NCBI RefSeq assembly: GCF_003711515.1
Contig: NW_021167080.1
Location: 6,218,346-6,282,345 of the forward strand
DNA: 64,000 nt
Reading direction: 5' to 3'
From: Sodiomyces alkalinus F11
Lineage: Eukaryota > Ascomycota > Sordariomycetes > Glomerellales > Plectosphaerellaceae
Each line of letters starts with the position of its first letter. Position 1 is the stretch's first letter. The translations under genes and the position numbers were made by a program. The notes beneath the pieces were generated by a model. It worked only from the letters and a program-made list of their open reading frames with translations, ran no database searches and was not told the DNA's origin. Below, piece after piece: positions 1-16,281 of the stretch.

Positions 1-322
1 TTATTATTTACTACTATTATTATTATTATTTACTATTTTACAGCTTTTATTCCTGCCTTTTAACTCGATATTAAGGGTATTACACGACCCTTTAAGGCTA
101 TTTTAAGGTTAAAAATAAGGCTAGGTTAAGGTTAGGCTAAGTAATCGTTCCGCTAATCATAGCGTAATAATTAGGGGGTGTATTATATTCTATTACGTGA
201 GCCACGGTATAGTGACCTCCTATTAGTTAGAGGTACCCTACTATCCTTACTTAGAAGGTGGTAGATGTATTTAGGATACGTATACCCGCCCCCTTTTTCT
301 TTCTCTTTTATAGAAAAATACA
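1..322 (+). mobile_element. 3' end of a RIP-mutated LTR retroelement (truncated by window edge)
   Basis: This AT-rich, CpA-depleted stretch carries no open frame. A purine run (TTAGGGGG, about 171-178) is followed by a block that begins TGTATT at 179 and ends AATACA at 322. These are mutually inverted 6-bp ends with the TG...CA form expected of an LTR preceded by a polypurine tract. The rest of the element lies left of the window. Copia-like by the look of the tract, but no protein supports the assignment. Sequence beyond about 330 looks like ordinary host DNA. Confidence 0.5.
179..322 (+). repeat. putative LTR (144 bp)
   Basis: The block is bounded by TGTATT and AATACA and directly preceded by a G-rich polypurine tract. 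Only one copy is in the window, so the boundaries rest on the terminal inverted hexamers alone. Confidence 0.4.
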
Positions 323-1076
323 ATCATATATTTCCTGAATTAACGCTCCCTGTAAGCACGCTCCCGTGAATTCAACACCTTTTAAGTTGCGCACTTTTCA
401 TGGTATCAATGTTTTACGGTCAACCCGGTGTCTGACAGGAGTTGCTTCGGCAGATATACCGGAGTTCAGGAGGGACTAAGAGACTATCGAATCTCAAAAA
501 GTGAAGCAAATTTCATAATGCTGCGTTGCCCTGTGTCTGTAGCTATTCCCGTCTTGCCATTCCAGAATATAGCTTCATCATATTCCCCAAGAATATGAAT
601 CCAGTTAGCCAGACCCGGTAGAATAGAAAGACACCTGCCACCGTGCTCCCCGCGGTTGAGCTCCATTTCTCTATGCAATATCGGTCTCCGGGAGACGACT
701 GAAAACAGCACCCGCGTGTTCCCCCTGGCAATCGCCCGCTATGCCATGCAAAGAGATTCTCGAATTAAACCAAACAGATCCTATTCAACGGTTGTTCTTC
801 TTCCTTGGCACATGGACAAACAAGTCTGGAGCTCTCTCTTTCCAATATCCAGACATCTTCCCACAGCGCAATGTTCAGCGCACCCAATCTGGTATACGCC
901 CGAATAAAACAGCTTGCTCGCTGCAAAGCTAGAGATGCTTTGGTGGGGTATCACGTCCATTTGCGATTCATTCTTTCTTTCTTCCTTCCGTCTTTACTTT
1001 TTTCCTTTTCATCTTTTTTTCATCCTATTGTTTTGAGTTTTCATCCCATCACAATCGATTCTTCGCTGTTGGGCTC
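323..1076. other. intergenic, no supported gene
   Basis: The short open frames here overlap each other on both strands and show no recognisable protein. A pyrimidine-rich stretch at about 965-1030 lies just beyond the stop codon of the downstream minus-strand gene and is probably its 3' untranslated region. Confidence 0.5.
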
Positions 1077-3626
1077 TTAGTCTTCTCGTTCATCTTCCTC
1101 AATGGGCGCGGGTGTCCGTCGTTCAGTCCGCCTCTTAGGTCGGCGGTGCCTCGAGCTGCTGATGTTGCTTGCCGAATCGTCCGGCATCAACTCAATGTCG
1201 TCGCCGCCCCACTCGCTGTCGCTGGCGCCGTCGAGCTCGCTGCCCACCGCCCACGCCGGCCGTTCGTACCCCGAGTGCTGCGAGTTGCCCGAGGTGGGCT
1301 GGTTGGGAAGCACGTCGATCCGCCGGCGGTTCTGTAGGTTGACCATCAACCCCGCACCTCGGTTCCGCAGCGCCGTGCGAACCGCTTCCGCCCTCGTGTG
1401 CAGCGCCTCGAATGCGTCTTCGAGCACTTCCATCCCCTGATAGATTTCCCTCTCCACCTCGGCCAACGCCGCTATCTCCATCTCCTCGTCCCGGGATACG
1501 GCCTGGCGGTTCGGATGCGCCGATGACGAGATGCTAATAAACGACGCCGGTGTCGCACCGCGGGAGTATACGGAGAATGGGGTTGTATTGCGAGAACCGG
1601 GTATACCGGGCGTGCCTCGGATACTCGGTGTTCGTGAGCCGAAGAACCCGCTGGCTGGTGTGGCGCCACGGGATTCCGCTGTCGGCGTAGGGAGATCATC
1701 GGCATCGGCCCCAGACCACAAAAATCCGTCAAACCGCCCGGATATCAGGATCTCCCATTCCGAGGCATTGATATCCGACAGCGTGACCAGGAGGTCGTGC
1801 GTATATGGATTCTTGATGAGGTACAGGGCGGTTTCCGCATCGCGAGGGACCTGGCCCAGCCGGTAGAGCCGCTGCAGAGCTAGGCCGCACTGGGTGATGA
1901 ATTCGGAGTGGTATTTCCGGGCGGGAGTCGGTGCTCGGTTATATGGCTGGAGTTCTCGCGAGCCGCTGATGATGGCGTTGAAGTATGGTCTATCCTCGGC
2001 GTCTAGGTTGGTCAGGATAGCGAAGCTGAGCGTCTCGTCATCGACTTCCTGGGGAGGCGGGGCCGGCGTCTCGCCACAGCTATTGAGCCATTTGTCGACG
2101 GCTCCCCTGACCTTCTTTGACTGCCGCAGGTAGTGCTCCCGGAACTCCTCGGCGATATCGGGATCGATCTTAATAGGAGAGTCAGGACGTGGGGGCAAAT
2201 CCGCAGACAACTCCGCTGCTTTGAGGCCGAGCTCAGCCAGGTCGAAGGGGGGCCACTGTGGCAGCTCGATGCGACCGCTGACCCATTCTAGTACCTCGCC
2301 CCAGCCGAGGCCTCGGTGCGTTCCCGGTCCATTCGCGCACACGACGCAGCTGCACCCATCCAGAGGTAGCTCTCGGGAGAAGACGTTCTCGAGACGGTCG
2401 AGCAGACGACGCGCCACGGACCGATGACCCGTCGCAACGGCAACGGATCCACTCTTTTCCAAGACGGAATTGTACTGGTCGAGAAGGTTGAAGAAAGGCG
2501 CAAATAAAGTTTGAGCGCCAGCAAGGGGAGGGTGGGACGGGCGTGTGCCGTTAGGACGGGGAAGGACGGAGAGGAAGTGCTTAGGGACGGGGTGGGGCAA
2601 GCCACCGAATTGCAGCAGGTAGTCAATCCGAGGCGCCTCTTGCACATCGAGAGCCGGAGGCGGAGGAGGGGGGGGAGGGGGGCCGTCAAAGTCTGCAGCG
2701 GGTGTGGCCGAGGGTGTGATCTCGGGTTCGAGTCCGTGAAAGGGGGTGTATGACTGCTGCCTCTTCTCGTCGTCGGTAGGGAACATGGAAGGCGGAAATG
2801 AAGGAGTTTGCGTCGGGGTCTTGGGGGACGAGTCCTGGGCACTCTCGGGTGACGATTCGGCATCGACAAGATCGGGCCTCTTCCCTGTCTTGCTCGAGAG
2901 ACTCCTCTTGGAAGAGGAACGAGATGGACCGCGCTCGGTGCTCAGACTCTCATGGAGTCCGGCATGAATATAGGCGGGCGTCTTGAAGAAAGTCGCTTGG
3001 CTAGACGCCTTGGACTTGGAGCTCACCCTCGACTTATCATCATGTCTAGATCCCGACCGTGACAGGGCGCTCAATCTCGAACTCGGCCGTTCTCTCTTCT
3101 CCTCTCTGATGGCATCGGGTGTGTGTGAGTGGTGCTTCTTGCCGGACACTTCCGTGTCAGGTGGGCTCGGGGGCCTGTTCTCTTTCTTCGATCTGGGGGC
3201 ATCGTCATAGTCCGGAGACCTTGACCGCTCCTTCCGTCCTTCGGACAGGTCGGTGGGCTCGGGAGTCAACGGATCCGCCTTGCGAGGGCTTGAAGTGGAC
3301 AGGTCCTCTCTGCTGTGAACGGCTTCCTTGCTGTGGGCTTTGCTAAAAGTCGGGTAGGGCAGGGAGATGCGGTCGGTGGAAAGCAGAGAGGTCTTGGAGC
3401 GGCCGAATTCGTACACAAGTTCGGAGGTGGCCGCGTGGCGTTCTTTTTCGTCACGGGTACGGTGGTGGCGCCTAGAATGAGAAACGTCGCTGTCGCCCTC
3501 CCTTTTCGACTTGGAGGATCTGCGATGCTCCCTTTCCTCGTCGGTTCTCTTGCTTCTGCTCTTGGATTTCCTTTTCTCGATGGGGCGGTCGTCGATGCCG
3601 ACGTCACGCTCATCCTGGGAAGGCAT
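1077..3626 (-). CDS. conserved-looking hypothetical protein with RS-like N-terminus (849 aa)
   Basis: A single uninterrupted frame of 849 codons, starting at the ATG at 3626-3624. I do not recognise the family. The first 250 or so residues are very rich in Arg, Lys, Ser and acidic residues with RS/SR-type runs, suggesting a disordered, possibly nuclear segment. A nine-proline run lies near residue 320. From about residue 330 to 620 the composition becomes that of a folded domain with hydrophobic segments, a helix-rich look and a Cys pair (CSCVVC). After about residue 640 it is again Ser/Thr/Gly-rich, with one probable helical segment near 700-760 containing many Glu and Ala. The C-terminus is basic and then acidic (ends EEDERED). 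No transmembrane segment or signal peptide is visible. It is convergent with nothing nearby, and its 5' end faces the ATP sulfurylase terminator region. Confidence 0.85.
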   Translation of the reverse strand: MPSQDERDVGIDDRPIEKRKSKSRSKRTDEEREHRRSSKSKREGDSDVSHSRRHHRTRDEKERHAATSELVYEFGRSKTSLLSTDRISLPYPTFSKAHSKEAVHSREDLSTSSPRKADPLTPEPTDLSEGRKERSRSPDYDDAPRSKKENRPPSPPDTEVSGKKHHSHTPDAIREEKRERPSSRLSALSRSGSRHDDKSRVSSKSKASSQATFFKTPAYIHAGLHESLSTERGPSRSSSKRSLSSKTGKRPDLVDAESSPESAQDSSPKTPTQTPSFPPSMFPTDDEKRQQSYTPFHGLEPEITPSATPAADFDGPPPPPPPPPALDVQEAPRIDYLLQFGGLPHPVPKHFLSVLPRPNGTRPSHPPLAGAQTLFAPFFNLLDQYNSVLEKSGSVAVATGHRSVARRLLDRLENVFSRELPLDGCSCVVCANGPGTHRGLGWGEVLEWVSGRIELPQWPPFDLAELGLKAAELSADLPPRPDSPIKIDPDIAEEFREHYLRQSKKVRGAVDKWLNSCGETPAPPPQEVDDETLSFAILTNLDAEDRPYFNAIISGSRELQPYNRAPTPARKYHSEFITQCGLALQRLYRLGQVPRDAETALYLIKNPYTHDLLVTLSDINASEWEILISGRFDGFLWSGADADDLPTPTAESRGATPASGFFGSRTPSIRGTPGIPGSRNTTPFSVYSRGATPASFISISSSAHPNRQAVSRDEEMEIAALAEVEREIYQGMEVLEDAFEALHTRAEAVRTALRNRGAGLMVNLQNRRRIDVLPNQPTSGNSQHSGYERPAWAVGSELDGASDSEWGGDDIELMPDDSASNISSSRHRRPKRRTERRTPAPIEEDERED

Positions 3627-5319
3627 GGTTAATCATGGATGGAAGCCTAAATGTGGCTTCGCCTTTGCTCGATAGTAGGTCGATTCGAAGTTTGTCCGAG
3701 CTTTCCGAGAGGTAGAAGGAAGAAGCACTGATCGATCGGAAAAGACAAATGCGAAGCGACGGTTGGCGTAGGCAAGATCCGGCCGGAGTTGTTCTTTCGA
3801 ACAACCCAAAAGAGAGACGGTATTGTACTCGCCGGATTAATTACGTCGTTAAGGAGTTCGGCGTTCGGGACCAGCCAGGCCTAAACTTTGTTTCGCGCAA
3901 CGTGGAGGTAATGAGAGATTAGTTCGGTAAAGGTTAAGACGGTAGGTGAGGAATGGGGGGATGGAGTATGGAGAATCGCGGGCAGTAAAGTACGGCGTAA
4001 GGTTCACGGAATGAGGGAAAGCGAGGTGACTAACTCGGACTCGGGGTGCAATATGCAGTGAAAGGAAGAAAAATAGGCCGGTGAAGAAGACTGCCTATTG
4101 CGAGTGGTTGGTCGGCAGCTGTGACAAAAGGTTCGATGAACGATGGCGACCCAGATGATTCGACGACAGCGACGATCCCTGTAATTTTGGCGTGTGGAGA
4201 GAAGAGGAAGGATAGGAGAGGAGCTCCAGCATGGACTGGGCCGACCTTGACCTTGACCTGACGTGGCACTGGCAGTGTACCTATAGTTGAGCACCAACGG
4301 GTGCGTGCCTGTGTGACTTGGGTGGCGGACGAAGGAGATGTACTTGCCGTGTTTAGGAAAGCTTCTGGACACTGTGAATAGAGCCTGTCAGACATAGAAG
4401 CGTTCCCAGATTAGCCTCTTAATTCTTCCTGCTAGTATGTCCGGCCACTAACACACAGTATGGAAAACAAACGTGGATACGGCATATATAAGAAGATGCT
4501 AAAGTACCTGTTTCCCCACCAGAACCTTACTATGCCTGACCGCCACTGCACTGCTTCAGTGTTCCTTCCCTACCTTATTCCCCATCTTTTTACACTCAGT
4601 ATCCGTACTTTGCAGACCTTTGTAGGCAGGTACGATACTACGTGCTTGCCGGTCTTTTCAGTGCCTTCCTACCTTACCTTACCTTATCCTTCATGGTGCC
4701 TGCTATATTGGGAGGTCCCATCAGATCAGGCACCAAAACGGGCACCACACATAGTACCGAGACCCAATCACCTTGAACCCCTCACGAGTTGAACCAACAA
4801 ACGGTCATTAAGCGCCCGTCTCTCACCTTCTTCCTTCTTCCACCTTCCACCCTCCACCGCCATCATCACATCACCGCCTCCAACGCGATAACTGCGCTCG
4901 CACCATTCTGCAGATCTTGAAATTAGGGATCCCTAAAACTACCGTCACGTCAACGGGCCTAGCGCGTATCCTATACATCATCACGACACTCGCATAACAA
5001 CGGATAGCGTCGAAATGCAACCTCTCCAGACCGAAGTTCGGTCCGAGTCTTGTCTATTTCTTGCTCCGTACGACACTCCCAATTCCAATATCATGTCCTT
5101 CGATATTTCATGCCAAACAAGATGCCAACCGACTCTAATATTCTTTTTCCCTCCCAAATGAGAGCCCAAGCATTCCCGGTGCTAGAGAGCGTCCTTACTC
5201 CCTTTGAATCATTCCATCATCCATGTGTACAGTTCTGTCTCTTGCCCCAACGTTGTGACTCGTGATATCCTCCAAAGAGCCCCGTTCAACCACCCCAGAA
5301 GAAGAAAAAGGAAAGGAAA
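3627..5319. other. intergenic, no supported gene
   Basis: This holds the promoter side of the RS-rich gene (left) and the 3' flank of ATP sulfurylase (right). Short frames on both strands lack any recognisable protein. A small CCTTA/CCTTACC repeat occurs at about 4668-4690. Nothing else is seen. Confidence 0.5.
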
Positions 5320-10453
<5,134 letters not shown>

Positions 10454-13400
10454 ATGGCGCGAACTACAGGACCATCATGCTGGACCATGACTGTCCTGCT
10501 CGCTACCATATTGCAATTCGTCTCCATTATTGCGGCACAGCAGACCGTCCTCATCGAGGGAACGGACCGTCATAATGTCTCTCGAAATCTTACCGTCGAC
10601 CGATACCCTTCTCTCTACACCGGTGACTTTGCTGACTGCTTGAACGGCGAGAGTCTGTTCAACATCACCAAATACGATGCCGGTTACTATGCAGACAACA
10701 TGACTGTTGTGTTCCACCTTGATGGGACAACCAATGTTCGACAAGAGAACCTGATGTGTGAGTATCCTCCCCATTCTATGAAAGTATTATCTACCAGAGC
10801 TTCAGCTAATCTCGTTTCTCCCCCTTTCTCTCCAGTGCACTTGTCCCTCTTTGCTTGTAAGCCGATGGACTGACTCCCGTCAACCTCGCTCGAAGCGATT
10901 CCCCCCACCCACCAGCATTCTTCGCTAACCTGAGCCCTTCCTAGTTGGCGAGACCATCTTTGATGCGACGCTGGATCCTTGCAAGCTCGAAATTTCCAGG
11001 TAACGCGAGATTCCACCCGCCATATCACATCTGCTTCCTTCGTCTTGTCCACCTGCTGATCGTCCTCCCTCCTTTTACTCTAGCCTCTGTCCGTTGAATG
11101 CGAATAATCCCGTCGAAGCATGGACCGCAATCGAAGTCACCGTTTCCGAGATCGACATCATTCCCTCCATTTCCCTGGACATCCCCGATTTCGAAGGTTC
11201 TGCGCGCCTGCAGGTCTTCGCAAACTCGAGTCAAACCGAAATTGGCTGCTTCCAGGCCGTCTTATCCAACGGCAACACCTTGTCGCACCCGTACGCCATA
11301 TCCCCCGCTCTCGGCGGTCTTACTGCCCTTGCTATTTTATCTTCCTTTGCCGCCGCCGTCTACGGCGTCAGCATCCCTCATATGCGGACTCACTACGCCC
11401 ATTCCTTCTCCGTCCTGGTCGTTCTTGAAACCTTCCAGACCATCTATTTCTCCGGCGCCTTGTCCGTCCACTGGCCAAGCCTGCTACCGGCTTGGTGGAG
11501 CAACTTCGCCTGGTCTGCTGGCCTGATATACAGCCATGAGCTGGTCGAGTCTCTTCGGGGCTTCGCCGGCATATCTGGCAACGCCAGCCAGGTCGGCGGC
11601 GCAGGCTCCAACGTCATCAACAACGAAGGGGGCCTCATCCATCAAATCTACGGCCGCTCCCTCGACCTCGGCCCGGCCGCCGCCTCCCAGCCGTCTCGCC
11701 GCGCCCTGGCCTACAACGCCAGCGACCCATACGATTACACTTGGGGCGGGAGGCCAGTTGCCCCGGGCATGCCGATCCCGGGTACTTGGCCAGGCTTCCG
11801 GGGCACGCTGGCGGCCATCCGCATTCCCATTGCTGGTGCATTTACCGTCGGGTTGATTTGGTGGCTCGTCGCACTGGCTCTGGTCGTCATCTCCGTCACG
11901 GCCGCCAAGTTCTGCTTGGACCTGTTGATCCGTCTCAAACTGGTAAACAAGGATGGCTTTGCTTACTTTCGCACCCATCTGCCGGGTTATCTAGCGACGA
12001 GCGTCCTCCGCACTCTTCTCGTCGCCTCCTTCCCGCTGCTCACTCTAGCCCTGTTCCAGATGAACCTTGAAAGGCCCACGGGACCCCTTGCCATCGCTGC
12101 CGTGGTGTTTGCCCTCCTCTTGGTCGGCTTGGGCGGTCTCGTCGCTTACGCCTGCTACTTCCGCCTGCGCTTCAGCAAGTTCCAAATGGGGACCGACACC
12201 ATCATCCTTGAACAGGGCCGGCTTTTCAAGGTCCTTCCCTTTGTGGCCGCCACTCGCGCCAGCACTATTGGCGAGAAAGAGTCCGCGACCAAGCGCTATG
12301 GCTCGTTGCCTTTCTTGCGCATTCACTTCGTCGACAACGATCCCGACAGACCCAGACCCAGCGTGCACAAGGACGAAGCCTACGTCAAGCGGTTCGGCTG
12401 GCTTGCCGCCCACTACCGCCGCAAGCGATGGTGGTTCTTTGCGCTCTGGTTCGCTTACCAGGTCGCCCGTGCCTGCTTCCTGGGCGGCGCGTCGCGCAGC
12501 CCTCTAGCCCAGGTCTACGGCCTTTTCATCCTCGAGGTCCTCGCCTTTATTGTCTTTGTCAACCTGAAGCCGTACGAAGGCCAGCGGAATGCCGTCGTCG
12601 CCGTCTGGATGCTGGGCATGTCCAAGGTTGTCACCGCTGGTCTCTCCATCGCCTTCCTGCCCGACTTTAACAACAGCCGCATCCTCCTAACCGTGTTCGG
12701 CTTGATCATTGTCGTGGTCCAAGGCTTCATGGTCCTAGCCGTCATTGTGCTGGTGGTGCTCGGCATGATCTCGTCCTGGATGTCCCTGCATCGAAACCGC
12801 GAGACCTTCCGCCCCCAAGCCCTGGACAGCATTCGAATCAGCTACTACGAGCATTTGCAGAACAAAGCCCCCGATATGCGTCCCCCCCCCCGAGAGGAAG
12901 CCAACGGCGCCGCGGAGCCGCGGTCGACGTTCACCGTGAACAGCGTCCGGCGCGCACCCAAGATCGAGGATGACGACGATCCAGAGACTGACGTCTTCCC
13001 GAGCCTGAGCAACAACAACGTGCCCATTCAGGACGTGCCGCCGGCCACGCGCCCGAGGAGCCGCACCAACAGCGTCAACTCGCGCTACTCAGTCGGTAGC
13101 CTGCCTCGCCGCGCCCGGACGCAGCGCGCGTCGTGGAGCTCCAGGGACTTTGCCGAGTGGGACGCGCAGTTCGAGCGGCCGGACTCGGCGATGGGGGTGG
13201 GGACCGCGGGGACCGCGGGGACCGTGGGGACCAGCATGCGGACCACGACCGCCCAGGGCCGACAGCGCAGCAGCTCCCTCCGGCAGATCGCGCACCTCAA
13301 CTCGCATTCGTCGTTGCGCATGCAGCAGCAACCCGATATACGTGAGCGGCCTGAGACGCCGAGTGCGCAGCGGCGGCCCATGTCGCCGCCGAGAGAAGTT

Positions 13401-13703
13401 TCCGAGGACAAGTTGGAGCCGTTCCCCGCTCTGGAAATCGTTCCGTCGCGGAGGGATGATGAAACGACTGGAAGGGAGATGGAGGATAATGGCGTGTCCC
13501 CCGTCAAGGAGACGGATGGAAAACAATCCGGCATGCCCCAGCCTGGAGAGAAGGAGGAGGAACAGGTCGCCGTGTCGGGAACAGCGAACGAGTCGACTAA
13601 GGACGAAACGGCCGACGTCACCCGGGGTGCTGCCCCGACGGATGGGGAGTCAAAGCAGCAGCCCACTTCTGAAAAAGAAGCCGAGGCCGAGAAAACACCA
13701 TGA
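10454..13703 (+). CDS. TRP-like membrane protein with N-terminal ML-like domain (Flc/Pkd2-type family), 999 aa
   Basis: Four exons: 10454-10757, 10836-10856 (21 nt), 10945-10999 and 11084-13703, together exactly 1000 codons. The ATG at 10454 opens a clear signal peptide (MARTTGPSC followed by a hydrophobic run ending near IIAAQQ). Residues of about 28-190 form an N-glycosylation-rich, Cys-containing luminal segment typical of the ML-like TRP_N domain. A polytopic membrane domain of roughly nine hydrophobic segments follows, from about residue 200 to 600, the fungal TRP domain. The last 300 or so residues are a Ser/Pro/Arg-rich cytosolic tail. They include a GTAGTAGTVGT run from a 9-bp repeat near 13197-13233 and an acidic end. 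Relatives include yeast Flc proteins and fission-yeast Pkd2, placed in the ER, vacuole or plasma membrane with roles in calcium and cell-wall homeostasis. The exact substrate is not inferable here. Confidence 0.9.
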
Positions 13704-14449
13704 GCTGTTTTGTCCGCATCGCGCACACGTCGCGCACATGTCGCGCACATTCTATATGTATACCCCGGCAACACTCGAGTCTTACCAAATACGCCATCAC
13801 ATACATGCCTTCTCATGTTCCTGCACTTGTCCCTCGGCTGGAAAGCGCTGTGTTCCAGTGCTGCCACCCGATTCATATTTCTTTAAAATATTTTCTACGA
13901 GAGACTACTGTCCATTCTCCTGATTTTTTTTCCCCCCTTATCTTCCGCAGCTACATGATATCCGAGCAATGAGGCGTTACATGGCGCCCTTTGGACGAGG
14001 GGCTAGAATCCTCACCTTTTGCTACGTCGATGATTTTCAACGACTATTATGGTGGGATGCTGACCCCCTAAGGTAGATAGGCCATTTCAACTATCGAGAT
14101 AGAGCAATACTAATAATGTGATAATGCCAATCCAAGGCTGAAGTAGCGACCAAGTTGCAAGGATGCAGGAAGCCATTGATACCAGACATCTCGTTGTGTT
14201 GACTGACACAATGTTGGGCATTACGTTCGGGACATACTTCGAGGCCTAGATAATTACCGTGTCAATTCATCCCATCATGAAGCATGAAGTTATATATATC
14301 CGCTTTTCCCTGTACGCCCATCACATGCTCCCCAGATGCTCCCCAGTCCCAGAGAGAGCTAGAAGGATTTTTTTTTCTTTTTTCGTTTTTCTTCTTCCGA
14401 CAATTTTCTCTACATGTTGGTATTGATCGCTGCTTTTTTATTTTCATTT
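13704..14449. other. convergent intergenic region
   Basis: The tail-to-tail spacer between the TRP/ML gene and the aspartate-semialdehyde dehydrogenase gene. No coding signal is seen. An imperfect GCGCACATGTCGC repeat lies directly after the stop codon at about 13720-13750. Confidence 0.5.
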
Positions 14450-15670
14450 TTATATGTACCCTTTAAGAATGGCAGCCTCGGCATTCAGAATGCTGGATCC
14501 CGCCGCACCAATGACGGTGTTGTGGCTGAGGGCCACGAACTTGAGGTCGAACAGACCACTCTCGTCCTCACGCACCCGGCCAACGCTCACCGTGTATCCG
14601 CGGCCGAGATCGCGGTCCAGACGGGGCTGGGGCCTATCGGGCTCGTCGAAGACGTGGATGGCGGCCTCCGGGGCGGACGGGCACCCGAGGGTCTGGGCCT
14701 CGCTGACGTAGGACCGCAGGGCGTCCTTGACCTCCTCGGCGGACGGCGGCGGGCGGCGCGCGAAGCGGAGGCTGACGCAGGCGGTGTGGCCGTCCAGGAC
14801 GGGCACGCGGGTGCAGGTGGCGCTGACCTGGAGGGAGGAGGCCTCCTGGACGGCGGTGGCGTCCGGGTTGAGGGAGCCGAGGATCTTCTGGGCCTCGGTC
14901 TCGAGCTTGTCCTCCTCGCCGGAGATGTAGGGGACGACGTTGTCGAGGATGTCGAGGGAGGGGACGCCCGGGTAGCCGGCGCCGGAGACGGCCTGGAGGG
15001 TGACGACGGAGGCGGAGGCGACGGGGCCGAAGCGGGCCTGGATGGCGGCGAAGGGGATGACGAGGCCGATGACGGCGCAGTTGGAGTTGCAGGCGAGGAA
15101 GCCCTTGTCGAGGCCGAATTGCTTCCGTTGGTGGGGGATGAGGTCGAAGTGGGAGAGGTTGACGGTGGGGACGACGAGGGGCACGAGGGGGTCGCGGCGG
15201 TGGTTCTTCGCGTTGGAGAAGACGGGGATGTTGGCGCGGAGGAACTCGGACTCGATCTCGCCGGCGACGTCCGAGTCGAGGCCGCTGAAGACGACGTCGC
15301 AGTCGGCGAACTCGGAGGCCTTGCACTCGCGCACGACGAGGTCACCGAAGGGGCCGATGGGGCTGGCTTGCTTCCACTTGGCGGCGTCGCGGTACTTCTT
15401 CCCTGCGGACCGGGAGGAGGCGCCGACGGCCACGAGCTTCAGGGAGGGGTGTTGGCTTAGGAGGAGGATGAAGCGTTGGCCTACGGAGCCGGTGCAGCCG
15501 AGAACGCCTGGGGAGGTGGTTGCGTCAGTTTTGCGATCAATTGTCTGGCCAGGGATTTGTTTGGAACAGGAGAGGGAGGGAAGGAAAGGGGAAACGATGG
15601 AGGGCCACGGAATGGAAGCCGAGGACCCTGTTCTCAACGTACCGCACGTCTTGGTGGGAAATTCGCCCAT
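14450..15670 (-). CDS. HOM2: aspartate-semialdehyde dehydrogenase, two exons, 361 aa
   Basis: Reduces aspartyl-4-phosphate to aspartate semialdehyde with NADPH, the branch point to homoserine, threonine, methionine and isoleucine in the cytosol. Exons are 15670-15643 (28 nt) and 15507-14450, and phase joins TGC-G to GC-GTT. The product is 361 residues against 365 for yeast Hom2. The Rossmann loop [13 protein letters not shown] lies at residues 10-22. The catalytic cysteine is Cys153 in NSNCAVIGL. The substrate-binding and catalytic R...H pair is in [10 protein letters not shown] (His250). The gene is strongly GC-rich at third positions. A perfect TGAGTCA lies 132 bp upstream of the ATG, suggesting general amino-acid control by a Gcn4/CPC1-type bZIP factor. 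Confidence 0.96.
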   Translation of the reverse strand: MGEFPTKTCGTLRTGSSASIPWPSIVSPFLPSLSCSKQIPGQTIDRKTDATTSPGVLGCTGSVGQRFILLLSQHPSLKLVAVGASSRSAGKKYRDAAKWKQASPIGPFGDLVVRECKASEFADCDVVFSGLDSDVAGEIESEFLRANIPVFSNAKNHRRDPLVPLVVPTVNLSHFDLIPHQRKQFGLDKGFLACNSNCAVIGLVIPFAAIQARFGPVASASVVTLQAVSGAGYPGVPSLDILDNVVPYISGEEDKLETEAQKILGSLNPDATAVQEASSLQVSATCTRVPVLDGHTACVSLRFARRPPPSAEEVKDALRSYVSEAQTLGCPSAPEAAIHVFDEPDRPQPRLDRDLGRGYTVSVGRVREDESGLFDLKFVALSHNTVIGAAGSSILNAEAAILKGYI

Positions 15671-15801
15671 TCTGACAGATATGTACTTGAAATGAAAATA
15701 TGCTAATTGACTGTGTGTCTTTTACTTCCGGCTCGAGATGGGAGTTCTAAAGAGCTTCCTGGAAGAAAAGAAGTCTTGACTATTTTGGTTTGTTAGTGGG
15801 G

Positions 15802-15808
15802 TGAGTCA
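15802..15808. promoter_or_regulatory. TGAGTCA box upstream of HOM2 (Gcn4/CPC1-type site)
   Basis: A perfect match to the TGASTCA element bound by fungal Gcn4/CPC1/CpcA bZIP proteins, 132 bp from the HOM2 start. Amino-acid biosynthetic genes are classical targets, so the placement makes sense. Binding itself is inference. Confidence 0.6.
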
Positions 15809-15886
15809 GCGGTCCCATGAAGAAAGAGGGCGAGGAGACGAAATGATTATTCGGATATTTTTCGTCGTCGCCGGCATCGGCGGACG

Positions 15887-15894
15887 TTTCAACC
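15887..15894. repeat. left 8-bp target-site duplication of T1 (TTTCAACC)
   Basis: TTTCAACC abuts the outer end of the left terminal inverted repeat. The same octamer is at 39759-39766 just outside the right end. Confidence 0.7.
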
Positions 15895-15976
15895 GAGTGT
15901 ATAGTTTGCCTAGGCCTCGGGCTAGTTTGCATAGGCCTCGAAAATGACCCACTTTAGAGTTTGCATAGGCCTCGGC
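15895..15976 (+). repeat. T1 left terminal inverted repeat
   Basis: Contains three spaced copies of AGTTTGCMTAGGCCTCG (starting about 15903, 15924 and 15958). The right repeat has the same three copies in the same order when read inward, so these are likely transposase-binding subrepeats. Confidence 0.85.
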
Positions 15977-16281
15977 TAGCATATACTCAGTATATACTAG
16001 CTATAGAGCCACCCGAATTTATACATAGTATATTTATATAGTTAGAAAACAGTGAGCTACTATACGTATAATAGTATTATAGTACTATAAGACTATTAGC
16101 TATAGAATAATAGGATATTATTAGCTATTTAAACTATAGTGGGTCTAGGTATAACTTATAGCCTACCTTGCCTAATTAGATTCCACCCTTATACTATAGG
16201 TAAAAAAAATTCCTTTCTATAATAACTCTATTTACAGGTAAGCTAGTTACCCTAGCTATTCTATTTTTACTAGTATATACC
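15977..16281. other. T1 interior left of Gypsy-A
   Basis: AT-rich RIP-affected sequence with one GTATATAC-like pair at about 15981-16001 and a possible splice donor context (CAGGTAAGC at about 16235). It may hold the 5' end of the plus-strand T1 gene. No frame can be defined. The last five bases (16277-16281, ATACC) are the Gypsy-A target duplication, repeated at 23455-23459. Confidence 0.5.

Noticed and set aside
14414..15460. 348-codon plus-strand frame opposite HOM2
   Set aside because: Gly/Ala/Asp-rich antisense shadow of a GC-rich gene whose minus-strand product is clearly aspartate-semialdehyde dehydrogenase.
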